Origin: Anaeromyxobacter oryzisoli
GTDB taxonomy: Bacteria; Myxococcota; Myxococcia; Myxococcales; Anaeromyxobacteraceae
Length of the DNA: 64,000 nt
Direction of reading: 5' to 3'
Assembly: GCF_022690765.1 (NCBI RefSeq)
Contig: NZ_JALCZA010000005.1
Coordinates: 1-64,000 of the forward strand
In this document: positions 7,606 to 15,616 of the stretch, piece after piece
Numbering within the stretch: the first letter of the stretch is position 1
How the letters are laid out: each line of letters starts with the position of its first letter
Notes under the pieces: model-generated
The model's input: the letters and a program-made list of their open reading frames with translations, nothing else
Database searches by the model: none
What the model was told of the DNA's origin: nothing
Translations under genes and position numbers: made by a program

Positions 7606-10107
7606 ATGCGCCTCTCGGATCGCTGGGTCGAGCTCGCCGACCGCCGCCGCGGCCTCATCCTCGCCGCGTGCGCGATCGCCGCCCTGGCGGGTCTGGTGGG
7701 GGCGGTGCGCCTGTACACCGATCTGCGCCCCGACATGGCGGAGCTGCTCCCGGCGAACAGCCGGAGCTCGCGAGATCTCGCCACGGTGACCGCGCGGGTC
7801 GGCGGCTACGCCGAGGAGACCGTCGTCCTGGCGGGCAAGGACCCGCTCGATCTCCAGCTCCTCGCCGACGATCTCGCCGAGAAGCTCGAGGCGGCGCCGG
7901 ACGGCCTCGTGCGCTGGGTCGAGTACCGGGTGGACGAGACCCGCGACTTCTTCAAGCCGCGCCTGCTCCTGTTCCTCTCGCGGCCGGAGCTGGTGCGCCT
8001 GCGCGACACCCTGGCGGCCCGGGTGACCTGGGAGCGGGCCCGCGCGGCCGGGGAGGCGGAGGGGGCCGCGCCGGACGTCGAGGGGCTGCTCGCGGAGATC
8101 GCACGCGAGCGGCGGGACGTCCTCGGCAAGTTCCCGAGCGGCTACGTGATGGGCGAGGTCCCGGGGCACCGCCCCGGCGAGACCATGACCGCGCTCGCGA
8201 TGGTCATCCGGCTCGGGGCGCAGCCCGACGACTACACCCAGGTCACCGCGCTCGACCGGTACGTGAAGAAGGCCGTCGCCGAGCTCCGGCCCGCCGAGAA
8301 GGGCGTCGAGGTCGGCTACGGCGGCTACGTCGCCTCGAACATCCTCGAGCACGGCGCCCTCGCCGAGGACCTGATCTGGGCGACCGTCCTCGTCCTCGCC
8401 GCGGTCGCGGCCGCGGTGGCGATCTACAACCGGACCTGGAAGGCGATCTTCGCCGTGGGGATCCCGCTCCTCGCCGGGACCTTCGCGACGTTCGGGATCG
8501 CCGAGCTGGTCGTCGGCCACCTGAACTCGAACACCGCGTTCCTCGGCTCGATCGTGGTCGGGAACGGGATCAACGTCGGGCTCATCCTGTTCGCGCGGTA
8601 CCTCGAGGAGCGGCGCCAGGGGCAGGCCCCGCTCCCCGCGATGAAGACCGCGGTGTCCGCCACCTGGCTCGCGACGCTCACCGCCGCCCTCGCGGCCGGC
8701 GTCTCCTACGGGTCGCTCCTGTCCACCGACTTCCGCGGCTTCAACCAGTTCGGGCTCATCGGCGGGATCGGGATGACGCTGTCCTGGATCTTCACCTACG
8801 TCATGACGCCGCCGCTCGTCCTCGCCTGGGAGCGGCGGGCGCCCATCCCGAAGGCCGGGCAACGCCCCGCGCACCCGGTGTTCACCCAGGCGGTGTCGAG
8901 GGCGGTCGACCGGGCGCCCCGCCTCACGGCGTTCGTCGCGGCGCTGCTCTCGGTCGCCTCGGCGTTCTCCGTCGCGCGCTTCGCGAAGGACCCCATCGAG
9001 CACGACTTCCGCAAGCTGCGGGATCAGTCGGCGCTCGCCGAGGGCGGCCCCGCCTGGTGGGACGCCCGCGTGGACGCGCTGCACGGCGATCACCTCTCCC
9101 CGACCGTGCTGCTCGGGCGGGACGAGGCGGAGGCGCGGCGGATCGCGGCCGCGATCGAGGCGGCGCGGGCGGCGAACCCGGCCGGCTTCTTCGGCCACGT
9201 GCTCTCCATCGCGTCGCTCGTCCCGACCGATCAGGAGGCGAAGCTGCCGATCGTGCGGGAGATCCGCGCCCTCGCCACGCCCGAGAACCTGCGCTTCCTC
9301 TCGCCCGAGCAGCAGCTCGCGGTGCAGCAGGTGATGCCGCCCGCGGAGCTGCGCCCCTTCGGCGCGGCGGACCTCCCGCCGGCGCTGCGCCGCCAGCTCA
9401 CCGAGGTGGACGGCCGGGTCGGGACGCCGGTCCTCGTGTACCCCTCGCAGCGGATGGACGTGTGGAACGGCCTCGACGTGACGCGGTTCGCCGCGGAGCT
9501 GCGGGCCGTCCCGCTCCCGGACGTGCCGATGGCGAGCTCGACGCTCGTGTTCGCCGACGTGCTCCGCTCCATCGAGCAGGACGGGCCGCGGGCGACGCTG
9601 CTCTCGCTCGTCGGCGTCGTCCTGCTCGTGCTCGTGGCGTTCGGGCTCGGCCGGCGGACGGTCCGCTCGCTCGCCGACGCCGGGTGGGTCCTCGCCGCGC
9701 TGGCGGTGGGGGTGCTCTGGTTCGGCGGCCTCGCCGGCGCGCTCCACCTCCGGCTCAACATGCTGAACTTCATCGCCCTGCCGATCACCTTCGGCATCGG
9801 CGTGGACTACGCGACGAACATCTTCCAGCGGCGGCGCCTCGATCGTGGCCGCTCCATCGCGGACATCGTGCGCACGACCGGCGGCGCCGTCGCGCTGTGC
9901 TCGCTCACCACGATCATCGGGTACTCGTCGCTCCTGATCGCGCGGAACCAGGCCCTCATCTCGTTCGGCGTGCTGGCCGATCTCGGCGAGGTGGCCTGCC
10001 TCGCCGCGGCGCTCTTCGGGCTCCCCGCCCTGCTGCGCTGGAGGGAGCTCGTCCGGGAGCGGCGCGCCAGGGACGTCGAGCGCGTGCACGTGGAGCCCCA
10101 GCCGTAA
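7606..10107 (+). CDS. MMPL/RND-family exporter, probable lipid transporter
   Basis: An 833-residue proton-driven membrane exporter with the two-fold RND layout. One N-terminal membrane helix (about residues 17-35) is followed by a first periplasmic domain and a block of five helices (about 245-420). A second large periplasmic domain and a second block (about 660-815) follow; the latter contains LPITFGIGVDYATNIFQRR, the usual charged helix-4 region. MMPL and HpnN-type members move lipids to the outer membrane. It begins 55 bases after the phosphoesterase, so it is the likely export step for the lipid made by the upstream enzymes. Cargo is inferred from position. Confidence 0.85.
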   Translation: MRLSDRWVELADRRRGLILAACAIAALAGLVGAVRLYTDLRPDMAELLPANSRSSRDLATVTARVGGYAEETVVLAGKDPLDLQLLADDLAEKLEAAPDGLVRWVEYRVDETRDFFKPRLLLFLSRPELVRLRDTLAARVTWERARAAGEAEGAAPDVEGLLAEIARERRDVLGKFPSGYVMGEVPGHRPGETMTALAMVIRLGAQPDDYTQVTALDRYVKKAVAELRPAEKGVEVGYGGYVASNILEHGALAEDLIWATVLVLAAVAAAVAIYNRTWKAIFAVGIPLLAGTFATFGIAELVVGHLNSNTAFLGSIVVGNGINVGLILFARYLEERRQGQAPLPAMKTAVSATWLATLTAALAAGVSYGSLLSTDFRGFNQFGLIGGIGMTLSWIFTYVMTPPLVLAWERRAPIPKAGQRPAHPVFTQAVSRAVDRAPRLTAFVAALLSVASAFSVARFAKDPIEHDFRKLRDQSALAEGGPAWWDARVDALHGDHLSPTVLLGRDEAEARRIAAAIEAARAANPAGFFGHVLSIASLVPTDQEAKLPIVREIRALATPENLRFLSPEQQLAVQQVMPPAELRPFGAADLPPALRRQLTEVDGRVGTPVLVYPSQRMDVWNGLDVTRFAAELRAVPLPDVPMASSTLVFADVLRSIEQDGPRATLLSLVGVVLLVLVAFGLGRRTVRSLADAGWVLAALAVGVLWFGGLAGALHLRLNMLNFIALPITFGIGVDYATNIFQRRRLDRGRSIADIVRTTGGAVALCSLTTIIGYSSLLIARNQALISFGVLADLGEVACLAAALFGLPALLRWRELVRERRARDVERVHVEPQP

Positions 10108-10114
10108 GGACGGA

Positions 10115-10483
10115 TCAGCTCGCTCCTACCTCGCGCAGCGCCCACTCGAGCTGCTCGCGCGAGAACGGCTTCTCGAGGAACGCCTCCGCCGCGGGCCGGT
10201 CGCGCGCGGCGGGCTCGCTGCTCATCGCGATGATGGGGACGTGGGCGAGCCGCGGCGTCCGCCGCACCCGCGCGACGAGGTCGTGCCCGGTCATCCGGGG
10301 CGTGTAGAGGTCCACCAGGATCGCCGCGAAGCGCGGCCCCCTCCCGAGCAGGTCCCAGGCCTCCGCCCCGTCGGCCGCGAGCGCGACCAGGAAGCCCGCG
10401 TGCACGAGGAGTTGCCGGATCGCGTCACGCACCTCCGGGTCGTCCTCCACGAGCAGGACGCGGCGGATGAGGATCCCTTCCAC
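10115..10483 (-). CDS. Receiver-only response regulator (CheY-like)
   Basis: A 122-residue stand-alone receiver domain. It has the acidic pair Asp14-Asp15 in VEDDP, the phospho-acceptor Asp58 (LVDLYTPRM), a Ser in the switch position (AMSSEP) and the conserved Lys in FLEKPF. There is no output domain, so it acts by protein contact, as single-domain receivers do in phosphorelays and motility. GTG 10483 is chosen since the fold starts right after; in-frame residues further upstream look non-coding and no start has a strong ribosome binding site. It converges on the MMPL gene with seven bases between stops. Confidence 0.8.
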   Translation of the reverse strand: MEGILIRRVLLVEDDPEVRDAIRQLLVHAGFLVALAADGAEAWDLLGRGPRFAAILVDLYTPRMTGHDLVARVRRTPRLAHVPIIAMSSEPAARDRPAAEAFLEKPFSREQLEWALREVGAS

Positions 10484-10603
10484 GTGGATCAACCTACATA
10501 GCGGCGCGCGCCGGGGCGACCCGGGGAGCCGAGCCACGACGGGGCGGCGCGTTCCCGGGGCGCGCTCCGCTCGCGCCGGGCGCGGTGCGTCGAGCGCGGC
10601 GCG

Positions 10604-11248
10604 TCAGGAGCCGGGGTCGAGCGGCGCCGAGACCGACGCGGCCGCCGCCGCCGACCGCCGGGCGCGCGCGCGGCGCGCGAGGACGGCGGCGGCGAGCGCG
10701 ATCGCCAGGGCGGCGACGATCCAGAGCGCCTCGGGCGAGACGCGCCCGGCGAGCCGCTGCCACCCCGCGCCGAGCCCGTACCCGAGCCAGAAGTACAGCG
10801 TCGCCCAGAGCGCGCCCGCGACGAGCGTCCCCGCGGCGAACGTCCGGTGCGGGAGCCGCAAGGCGCCCGCGACCACCGTCATGACGATGCGGAGGCCGGG
10901 GACGAGCCGCCCGACGACGACCGCGGTCGCGCCGCCCCGGAGCAGCCACGCCTCGAGCCGCTGCTCACGAGCCTCGGTGTACCCGAAGCGACGGCCGATC
11001 CGGACGAGCAGCGGCCGGCCCGCGTGGCGGGACACGAGGTAGAGCACGGTCGCCCCGATCACGGTCGCGGCGGTGACCACCGCGGCCGTCGGGGCGAACC
11101 CGGCGCCCCCGGACTGCGCGAGCACGCCCATCGCCGCGATGAAGAGGTCCCCCGGGACGGGCAGGGGCACACCGGCCTCCTCGACGAGGATCACGAGGAA
11201 CAGCCCGGCGTAGTGCCAGCGGGCGAGGAAGTCGGCCGGCGTCTGCAC
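10604..11248 (-). CDS. DedA/SNARE-associated (VTT domain) membrane protein
   Basis: A 214-residue multi-pass membrane protein of the DedA family. The core motif appears as EEAGVPLPVPGDLFIAAMG (about residues 19-37). It is followed by the G-x-Y-x3-R type segment around SRHAGRPLLVRIGRRFGYTE and VVGRLVPGLRIVMTVVAGALR, with the conserved Arg and Gly residues. DedA proteins are linked to membrane lipid scrambling and proton-motive-force homeostasis; some members move undecaprenyl phosphate. The start is GTG 11248, just before the hydrophobic core. The tail after residue 190 is Ala/Arg-rich. Confidence 0.85.
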   Translation of the reverse strand: MQTPADFLARWHYAGLFLVILVEEAGVPLPVPGDLFIAAMGVLAQSGGAGFAPTAAVVTAATVIGATVLYLVSRHAGRPLLVRIGRRFGYTEAREQRLEAWLLRGGATAVVVGRLVPGLRIVMTVVAGALRLPHRTFAAGTLVAGALWATLYFWLGYGLGAGWQRLAGRVSPEALWIVAALAIALAAAVLARRARARRSAAAAASVSAPLDPGS

Positions 11249-11455
11249 GGGCCCTGTTCTTTCACGACCCCGCCCCCCGGCCAAGGGCCATGGCCGGAGG
11301 TCCGTGCCACGGCCCGCCCCCCCGGCACCCTGGCGCCGGCCGGATCGGCGGTAGAGCGGGCGACCGGGATGGCCCGCGGTCGGCGGTCGGAAGTCGGGGC
11401 CGGGACCCTGCCCCGGGCCTTGGCGCGACCTCGTTGCCGTCCCACCCCTTCGTGC

Positions 11456-11818
11456 ATGGCGGGGGCTTCCCAGGGCTGGCACGAGGACGAGGCGGCGCTC
11501 ACCCAGCGCACGAAGGAGCTTCACCGGGCGCTCGTCTCGCTCGAGGAGGAGCTCGAGGCGATCGACTGGTACCAGCAGCGGATCGACGCGACGCAGGACC
11601 CGGAGCTCAAGCGGATCCTGGCGCACAACCGTGACGAGGAGAAGGAGCACGCGATGATGCTCCTGGAGTGGCTCCGGCGGCACGACGTCGCCTTCGAGCG
11701 GCAGGTGGCGGTGCACGTCGGCCGCCCCGGCCCCATCGCGCGCGAGGAGCCGGCCGGGGAGGCGGGCGGCGGCGCCGCGCCCGGCGCGGGCGAGGGCGGG
11801 CAGAAGGGGGAGCGATGA
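11456..11818 (+). CDS. Encapsulated ferritin-like protein (EncFtn)
   Basis: A 120-residue two-helix ferritin cargo for an encapsulin nanocompartment. The core (about residues 20-75) contains SLEEELEAIDWYQQR and HNRDEEKEHAMMLLEWLRR. These carry the ferroxidase ligands Glu32, Glu62 and His65 known from the Rhodospirillum rubrum protein, here at the same residue numbers. Two copies form one di-iron site, and iron oxidised there is stored in the shell. The last 30 residues are Gly/Ala/Glu-rich; I do not see the usual Gly-Ser-Leu targeting peptide. Its stop overlaps the encapsulin start (ATGA), so shell and cargo are coupled. Confidence 0.93.
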   Translation: MAGASQGWHEDEAALTQRTKELHRALVSLEEELEAIDWYQQRIDATQDPELKRILAHNRDEEKEHAMMLLEWLRRHDVAFERQVAVHVGRPGPIAREEPAGEAGGGAAPGAGEGGQKGER

Positions 11819-12642
11819 ACTGGCAGGACCGCGGCGACGCGTCGTTCGGGCAGGAGGTCTGGGACGAGATCGACGCCGTGGCGCGGGCGGCGGCCGAGGA
11901 GGTGCGCGCGGCGCGCCGGGTGCTCGAGGTGATCGGGCCCCTCGGCTTCGAGGCGCGCGCCGGGGTCGCGGAGGACGAGCGGGTGCAGCCCGGGGACGAC
12001 GAGGCGGAGGAGCGGACCCACGTGCACGTCCCGCGGGCGCGGATGCTGCCGGTCCTCCACCGCACGTTCAGCCTGGGCGCGCGCAGCGTCGAGGCGCTCG
12101 AGCAGCGCGGCGAGCCGCTGACCCTCACGGACGCCGCCGAGGCGGCGCGGGCCCTCGCGCGCGCCGAGGACCGGGTCCTCTTCGACGGTCACGCCGGCGC
12201 CGGGGTGATCGGGCTCCTCGGCCACCCCGGCGCCCTCGAGCTCCGCACCGGCGACTGGGCGGATCCCGCCCGGGCCGCCGACGATCTCCTCGAGGCGCTC
12301 ATCCGCCTCGACGGCGCCGGCCGCCATGGGCCCTACGCGGTGGCGCTCGCGCCGGTGCGCTACTACGCGCTGCTCCGGCCGCACCCGGCGAGCGGGCTCA
12401 CGCCGTACCAGCAGCTCCAGCCCGCGTTCGCCGGCGGGATCGTGAAGGCCCCCGTCCTCTCCGACGCCGCGGTGGTGGTGATGCGCTCCGCCTCCGGGCC
12501 GCGGGCCGTCATCGGTCAGGACCTCGCCGCCGCGTACGACGGGCGGGAGGGGATCTTCCACCGGATCTCCCTCGTCGAGTCGGTCACGCTGCTCCCCGGC
12601 GTCCCGGGATCGGTCGCGATCCTCCGCGCCGGGGCGAGGTGA
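11815..12642 (+). CDS. Encapsulin shell protein (family 1, linocin M18-like)
   Basis: The 275-residue HK97-fold protomer of an encapsulin shell. Family features include FGQEVWDEIDAVARAAAEEVRAARRVLEVIGPLG near the N-terminus, GHAGAGVIGLL in the middle, LAPVRYYALLRP and LSDAAVVVMRSASGP. The last matches the final strand region that lines the cargo-binding inner face. AGAAGGGGG precedes ATG 11815, inside the end of the ferritin gene. With its cargo next door it should form an iron-storing compartment in the cytoplasm, limiting free Fe2+ and oxidative damage. Confidence 0.94.
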   Translation: MNWQDRGDASFGQEVWDEIDAVARAAAEEVRAARRVLEVIGPLGFEARAGVAEDERVQPGDDEAEERTHVHVPRARMLPVLHRTFSLGARSVEALEQRGEPLTLTDAAEAARALARAEDRVLFDGHAGAGVIGLLGHPGALELRTGDWADPARAADDLLEALIRLDGAGRHGPYAVALAPVRYYALLRPHPASGLTPYQQLQPAFAGGIVKAPVLSDAAVVVMRSASGPRAVIGQDLAAAYDGREGIFHRISLVESVTLLPGVPGSVAILRAGAR

Positions 12643-12726
12643 AACGGCGAAGCGGGGCGCCCACGGCCCACGCACGCGCGCGGGAACGGCCACCCGGCGG
12701 CGGCTCGCCCGCCTCCTCGACTCTGG

Positions 12727-12826
12727 GGAAACTTTCCGCGTCGGCCGTTCACGGTACGTCACGTACCCTTCCACTCCTCGCCCGGACTGTGGTGGGATGA
12801 CCCCGGGACTCGCCCCGCGGGGCGAG
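12727..12826. promoter_or_regulatory. Three palindromes upstream of the DUF2378 gene
   Basis: Three exact inverted repeats lie in the 195 bases between encapsulin and the DUF2378 gene. GGAAA-C-TTTCC is at 12727-12737, GGTACGT-C-ACGTACC at 12753-12767, and the 18-base palindrome CTCGCCCCGCGGGGCGAG at 12809-12826, just before the ribosome binding site. The second looks like an operator for a dimeric regulator. The third could fold in RNA and act as a terminator-like or translation-controlling hairpin. Confidence 0.5.
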
Positions 12827-12837
12827 GGGGAGGACGC

Positions 12838-13419
12838 GTGCCGGCGGATCCGAGGGATCTCGAGCGTCGCGTGGGGGCCGCGACCGACGCGGACACCTCG
12901 CGCGGGATGAACTTCAACGCGCTGTTCGCGCTGGTGCGCGACCACCTCGGCGACGCCGCCGCGCGCGCCTGCGACCCCGAAGGGAAGGGCGCGCGGGTGG
13001 ACTTCGTCTCGTACCCCGTGGCGAGCTACCTCCGGATCGCCTGGGCGGCGGCCGACTGGCTCGAGCCCGCGCTCGGCTCGGTGGACGCGGTCTGGGCCGA
13101 GCTCGGGCACCGCACCATCTCGAGCTTCCTCGGCTCGACGATTGGCCGGACCGTCTTCGCCTTGGCCGGGCGCGACCCGCGGAGGATCGTCGGCGCCGGC
13201 CCGACCGGCTACCGCGCGGCGGTGAGCTACGGGGATCGGACGGTGGAGTGGCTCGGCGAGCGGCACGCGCGCCTCGTCTTCCGGCGCGACTTCATGCCGG
13301 CGGCGTTCCACGCGGGGGTGATCCGGGGCGCGATCGTCCCGACCGACGCGCGCAGCCCCACGGTGGAGGGGCGCGAGGTGGCGTTCCTCGAGAGCGAGTA
13401 CCACGTGAGCTGGGAGTGA
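12838..13419 (+). CDS. DUF2378 / TIGR02265 family protein
   Basis: A 193-residue cytoplasmic protein of the Myxococcales paralogous family TIGR02265 (DUF2378), recognised from its length and the segments MNFNALFALVRDHLGDAAARA, YPVASYLRIAWAAADWL and GHRTISSFLGSTIGRTVF. No biochemical role is known for the family, which occurs in many copies in myxobacteria. The GTG start at 12838 follows GGGGGAGGAC at a good distance. Three palindromes sit upstream. A hydrolase gene starts two bases after its stop. Confidence 0.8.
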   Translation: MPADPRDLERRVGAATDADTSRGMNFNALFALVRDHLGDAAARACDPEGKGARVDFVSYPVASYLRIAWAAADWLEPALGSVDAVWAELGHRTISSFLGSTIGRTVFALAGRDPRRIVGAGPTGYRAAVSYGDRTVEWLGERHARLVFRRDFMPAAFHAGVIRGAIVPTDARSPTVEGREVAFLESEYHVSWE

Positions 13420-13421
13420 AG

Positions 13422-14237
13422 ATGCGCCTCCGGGACCGGCTCCTCACGATCCTCGGCGACCTCAAGGTGTTCCGGTACCCGCTCTGGCTCGTCTACGACC
13501 CCGGGTCGTACCGGGTGAAGGGGCGGGACATGCGGGAGGTGCTCGAGCTCGTCCGGCCCGGCGACGTGCTCGTCCGCGGCTTCGACGCGTACCTCGACGG
13601 CAAGCTCATCCCCGGCACGTTCAGCCACGCCGGCCTCTACCTCGGCGAGACCACCGCGGCCGACCGGGCCCTCGTCCCCCCGTGCCACCGCGACGCCCTC
13701 GCCCTCGGGCCGCAGACGGTGATCCACGCGATCGCCGAGGGCGTCCGGACCGAGGACGTGCTCGACTTCTGCCGCTGCGACCGGCTCGCCATCCTGCGCT
13801 TCCCCCCGGTGCTCCGGGCCGACCCCGCGGCTCCCTCCGACGATCCCGGTCCGCTCGGGCCCGAGGAGCGGGGGCTGCGGGACGCGCTCGCGGGCGGCGC
13901 CGAGGTCCGCTTCCAGGACGCGTGGCCGCTGGTGCGCCGGGTGGCCCTCGCCCAGCTCGGTCGCGGCTACGACTTCGACCTCGACTTCGACGACCTGCGC
14001 CGGCTCTCCTGCACCGAGCTCGTCCACCGGGCCACCCGCGCCCTCGCGCCGTTCCTCGGGGTCCAGCCGACGCGCCACCGGATCCTGCTCCTCTCCGGCG
14101 ACGGGATCGTCCCCGACGCGTTCGTCTCCTCGCCGCTCGAGCTGGCGTGGGCGAGCCCGTCGGTGGGCCGGCGCGCCCTCGACGCGCTCCGCGCGACCCG
14201 GTCCGAGCCGCCGATCGACACGTCCGCCGCGGCTTGA
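13422..14237 (+). CDS. YiiX/YebB-like cysteine hydrolase (permuted NlpC/P60, DUF830)
   Basis: A 271-residue protein with a circularly permuted NlpC/P60 papain-like fold. The His-bearing block GTFSHAGLYLGE (about residues 66-77) comes first and the Cys-bearing block LSCTELVHRA (about 192-201) later, the order seen in YiiX/YebB. The entry GDVLVRG before the His block is also typical. Such enzymes cleave amide or thioester bonds, and some act on lipids. No signal peptide is visible. ATG 13422 was preferred to GTG 13416; GGGAG lies upstream. It is two bases downstream of the DUF2378 gene, so they are co-transcribed. Confidence 0.75.
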   Translation: MRLRDRLLTILGDLKVFRYPLWLVYDPGSYRVKGRDMREVLELVRPGDVLVRGFDAYLDGKLIPGTFSHAGLYLGETTAADRALVPPCHRDALALGPQTVIHAIAEGVRTEDVLDFCRCDRLAILRFPPVLRADPAAPSDDPGPLGPEERGLRDALAGGAEVRFQDAWPLVRRVALAQLGRGYDFDLDFDDLRRLSCTELVHRATRALAPFLGVQPTRHRILLLSGDGIVPDAFVSSPLELAWASPSVGRRALDALRATRSEPPIDTSAAA

Positions 14238-14283
14238 TGGCGGGCCTTCGCGCTGGCGCCGCCCTCCGACGAGCCGCCCGCCT

Positions 14284-14541
14284 TCAGCGCTTGCCGCTCG
14301 CCGCGGGCGGCCGGCGTGCGGGCAGGACGAGGAGCGGGACGAGGACGATCACCGCCAGGACCACCAGCTCGGCGAGGCCGACGCGACGGGAGAGGAGCGC
14401 GAGCCCGCCGAAGATGGCCGCGGTGACGAGGCCGAGCCGCGCGCGGCGCCACAGGCCGGTCCGGATGAACCAGGCCGCCGCGATCGCGGCGAGGCCGGTG
14501 AGGAACAGGACGAGGAGCTCGAGCCGGCCCACGCAGGGCAT
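14284..14541 (-). CDS. Small hydrophobic membrane protein
   Basis: An 85-residue protein with three predicted membrane helices (about residues 7-24, 31-45 and 51-71) and a Pro/Arg-rich C-terminus. No family recognised. ATG 14541 was picked because the hydrophobic core follows directly; the longer frame upstream is Arg/Pro-rich and looks non-coding. No strong ribosome binding site. It converges on the cysteine hydrolase gene; GGCGGGC near 14240 and GCCCGCC near 14276 could pair as a shared terminator. Confidence 0.55.
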   Translation of the reverse strand: MPCVGRLELLVLFLTGLAAIAAAWFIRTGLWRRARLGLVTAAIFGGLALLSRRVGLAELVVLAVIVLVPLLVLPARRPPAASGKR

Positions 14542-14712
14542 GACAGCACGAGGGGAACGAGCCGTCAAAGCGGGAGGCGGAGAAGGGCCGGGGACGGCGC
14601 ACGGGCGCCGGGCGCGGTCACGGGACTGATGCATGCATGCGGGCGCGAGGACGAGGAGAGGGGTCGCGATGGCTGCGCGAGGCAGCTTCGGGACGGCACC
14701 GCGCGGCTCGGC

Positions 14713-15345
14713 CTACCGCCCTCCGCTCACCGCTCGGTCGTCGCCGTGTTCCCGCACGCATCGCTCGAGCGCGTCCGCGCGGGAGCGCAGCTCCGGCGAC
14801 CACGCCAGCGGCCGGAACGGGTCCGTCGCGAGCGCGAACCAGTAGAAGCCCGTTCGCGGCCCGCGGCCCGCTCCCTCCAGCCCTTCGAGGAGCGCGTCCG
14901 CGTCACGCGCGTCGATCCCCGACAGCTTCCACAGCTCGCTCAGGTACGCGCTCCGCTCGGCGCGGCAGGGGAGCTCCGGCGCGCGCGCCGCGTCCCGCCC
15001 TTCGGGTGGCGTGGCGCTCGCCGCCGCCGCGCCTGCGTCGGGCGGGGGCGGCGCCTGGTCGGGCGGCTCCAGCCGCGCCGCGGCGGTGGCGCGGAGCGAG
15101 GAGGCGGGGACCACGCTGAACGAGCCGACCTGCAGGTCCTCCGTGCCGGCCTCCTCGACGCGGATGAAGCCCTCCGGGAGCTCGATGGTCTCGCCCACCC
15201 GCAGGGGCTTTCCGAGGATCTCGACCCGCGCGTCGCCGGCGTCGATGGTCCCCTCGCTCGGGCCCTCCGCGCGGACGTCGGGCGCGAACGGCCCGGGCGC
15301 GAGCGCGGCGACCGCGGCGAGGAGGAGCGAAGCGGGGCGCACCAT
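14713..15345 (-). CDS. Exported protein of unknown function with FecR-like segment
   Basis: A 210-residue protein with a clear Sec signal peptide (MVRPASLLLAAVAALAPGPFAPDVRA, cut after RA). The next stretch (EGTIDAGDARVEILGKPLRVGETIELPEGFIRVEEAG) resembles the beta-rich repeats of FecR/LysM-like periplasmic domains, but the match is weak. A Pro/Ala linker (about residues 92-110) leads to a helical C-terminal part with two Cys (LPCRAE, ERCVRE) that could form a disulphide. GGAGGTGG precedes ATG 15345, a strong start. Function not recognised. Confidence 0.65.
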   Translation of the reverse strand: MVRPASLLLAAVAALAPGPFAPDVRAEGPSEGTIDAGDARVEILGKPLRVGETIELPEGFIRVEEAGTEDLQVGSFSVVPASSLRATAAARLEPPDQAPPPPDAGAAAASATPPEGRDAARAPELPCRAERSAYLSELWKLSGIDARDADALLEGLEGAGRGPRTGFYWFALATDPFRPLAWSPELRSRADALERCVREHGDDRAVSGGR

Positions 15346-15616
15346 GGTCCACCTCCGGACCGCAAGCTGTTCGGCCTGGCGTCCGCGCGCAAGCCTTGCC
15401 GCCCGTGCTTCTGGTGGGGTACGACGCCGGGCGGGGCCGCGCTGCGCTCGGGCGGGCGCGTCACCGTCGGCGCTGCTCGCCCCGGAGCAGGGCGCGCCCG
15501 GGAGGGCGACGGCCCGCGTGGTCCGGGAATCCGCGGCGTCGCCCGAATGATCGAGACGGCGCGGGGCGGCACCGGCGCGGGGCGCGCCGACGCCCGCCCG
15601 GCGGGAGGAGGACGGC

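Noticed and set aside
5563-10089. A 1508-residue minus-strand open frame opposite the lipid genes
   Set aside because: It is rich in Arg, Glu, Gly and Pro with no domain sense and mirrors the codon structure of the real plus-strand genes; a product of very high GC.
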